The notes under the pieces are model-generated. The model did not search any database. It saw nothing but the letters and a program-made list of their open reading frames with translations, and was not told the DNA's origin. This document shows positions 63,530-64,000 of a stretch of 64,000 bases of DNA, in pieces. Positions within the stretch are counted from its first letter, which is position 1. Each line of letters opens with the position of its first letter. Origin of the DNA: Thermoplasmatales archaeon I-plasma (GTDB lineage Archaea > Thermoplasmatota > Thermoplasmata > Thermoplasmatales > GCA-001856825); assembly GCA_001856825.1 (NCBI GenBank), contig ATMD01000004.1, positions 106,568-170,567 on the forward strand. Reading direction: 5' to 3'. The position numbers and the translations under genes are program-made.

Positions 63530-64000
63530 CCATCGTTGAAGATCTCAGGGGCGATATGTCCCTTAGAGAGATATCAAGGGTATCAGGCATTTCCCTCTCC
63601 TCCTTCTATTACCAGGAAAAGGAGAGGAGAGTGAAGAGGCTCTCTCCTCAAATTGAGCAGGACATAATCAATACTGCTTCTGAGAGGCCAACATACGGTT
63701 ATAGGAGAATATGGGCTATGCTTAGAAACAACGGAACGAAAGTCAACAGGAAGGCCGTGAGGAGGGTGCTGAGAGATAGAAATCTATCTCTTCCATACGC
63801 TAAGCACAAGGGAAGAACAAAACACAGGAATCTGTTCCGTCCCACAGGACCTGATCAGCTGTGGGAAACGGATATCACATACATCCCCACGCAGCAGGGG
63901 ATGACATACCTGATGGCAATAAAGGACTGCTTCACGAAAGAATGGGTGGGGTACCAATACTCCAGAAGCTGCCTGTCCAAAGATGCGATAAGGGCAGTGG
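63526..64000 (+). CDS. IS3-family transposase OrfB (integrase core), cut by window edge
   Basis: The frame opens with ATG at 63526 (MTIVEDLRGDMSLREISRVS) and stays open to the end of the window (158 codons). The HTH_21-type segment RPTYGYRRIWAMLRNNG and the first catalytic aspartate in LWETDITYIPT identify the rve integrase core (DDE). The second Asp and the Glu lie beyond the edge. It would cut and join DNA during transposition. Confidence 0.9.
   Translation, partial: MTIVEDLRGDMSLREISRVSGISLSSFYYQEKERRVKRLSPQIEQDIINTASERPTYGYRRIWAMLRNNGTKVNRKAVRRVLRDRNLSLPYAKHKGRTKHRNLFRPTGPDQLWETDITYIPTQQGMTYLMAIKDCFTKEWVGYQYSRSCLSKDAIRAV

Larger units (their letters stand above)
63175..64000 (+). mobile_element. 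IS3-family insertion sequence (left end present, right end beyond window)
   Basis: The left end is taken as TGGTCTGCCCCCTCATAG at 63175 because IS3-family ends start with TG and have a G/C-rich stretch like CTGCCCC, and orfA starts 76 bases inside. OrfA and OrfB follow in the usual order. The right inverted repeat and target duplication lie outside the window and cannot be checked. Confidence 0.75.

Overview
The window reads as a chromosomal segment of a euryarchaeon, most likely of the Thermoplasmatales or a close relative. This taxon is an inference. It rests on archaeal-type replication and chromosome proteins (RPA with an RPA-associated partner, SMC-ScpA, archaeal MAT, prefoldin beta), a DUF2070 membrane protein, an M1 aminopeptidase of the tricorn-factor type, and compact gene clusters. 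Many first genes have a TATA-like box about 25-30 bases before the start codon and almost no leader, which points to leaderless mRNAs. Downstream genes commonly overlap by 4 bases (ATGA, TTGA, CTGA).

Layout. 1-2.2 kb: tail of an unknown gene coupled to RPA and its partner. 2.2-5.8 kb: purH, then mat and a GNAT acetyltransferase. 5.9-14.5 kb (minus): scpA-smc with a palindrome over the smc promoter, topoisomerase I and a DUF2070 protein. 14.5-17.4 kb (minus): overlapping flippase-like, GT4 glycosyltransferase and radical SAM genes, perhaps for a lipid or surface glycan. 17.5-26 kb: heme synthesis from glutamyl-tRNA to the ferrochelatase step (hemA, hemL, hemB, hemC, hemD on minus; hemE, hemH on plus), with an AhbD-like radical SAM/SPASM protein and a small CopD/HemJ-like membrane protein that may supply the missing last steps.

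26-36 kb: M1 aminopeptidase with HEAT repeats, a polytopic membrane protein with buried histidines, and a glycerol/lipid group (GlpD-like dehydrogenase, SCP2 protein, iron alcohol dehydrogenase, lipid kinase, alkylglycerone-phosphate-synthase-like oxidase). 36-52.5 kb: tRNA-Ile, transporters (one broken by a frameshift), MarR regulator, spherulin-4/GH135-like secreted protein, a frameshifted acyl-CoA synthetase, PiT-DUF47 phosphate pair, penicillin acylase, and several small membrane proteins. 53-58.6 kb: tRNA-Arg, an ALDH7-type dehydrogenase, moaE-moaA-moaD-moeB for molybdopterin, prefoldin beta, and QueA, which is unusual in archaea.

58.7-64 kb is an accessory island beside tRNA-Val and visibly more A+T-rich than the rest. 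On the minus strand it holds a C-terminal fragment of Cas1, a TIR-like/nucleoside-deoxyribosyltransferase-like effector overlapping it by ATGA, a single-chain type IIG restriction-modification enzyme overlapping the effector, and a headless ORF that resembles a second, diverged Cas1 tail. An imperfect inverted repeat (34 of 39 bases) brackets the block, and an IS3-family element begins two bases beyond the right copy. This bracketed cassette is the best candidate in the window for an undescribed system.
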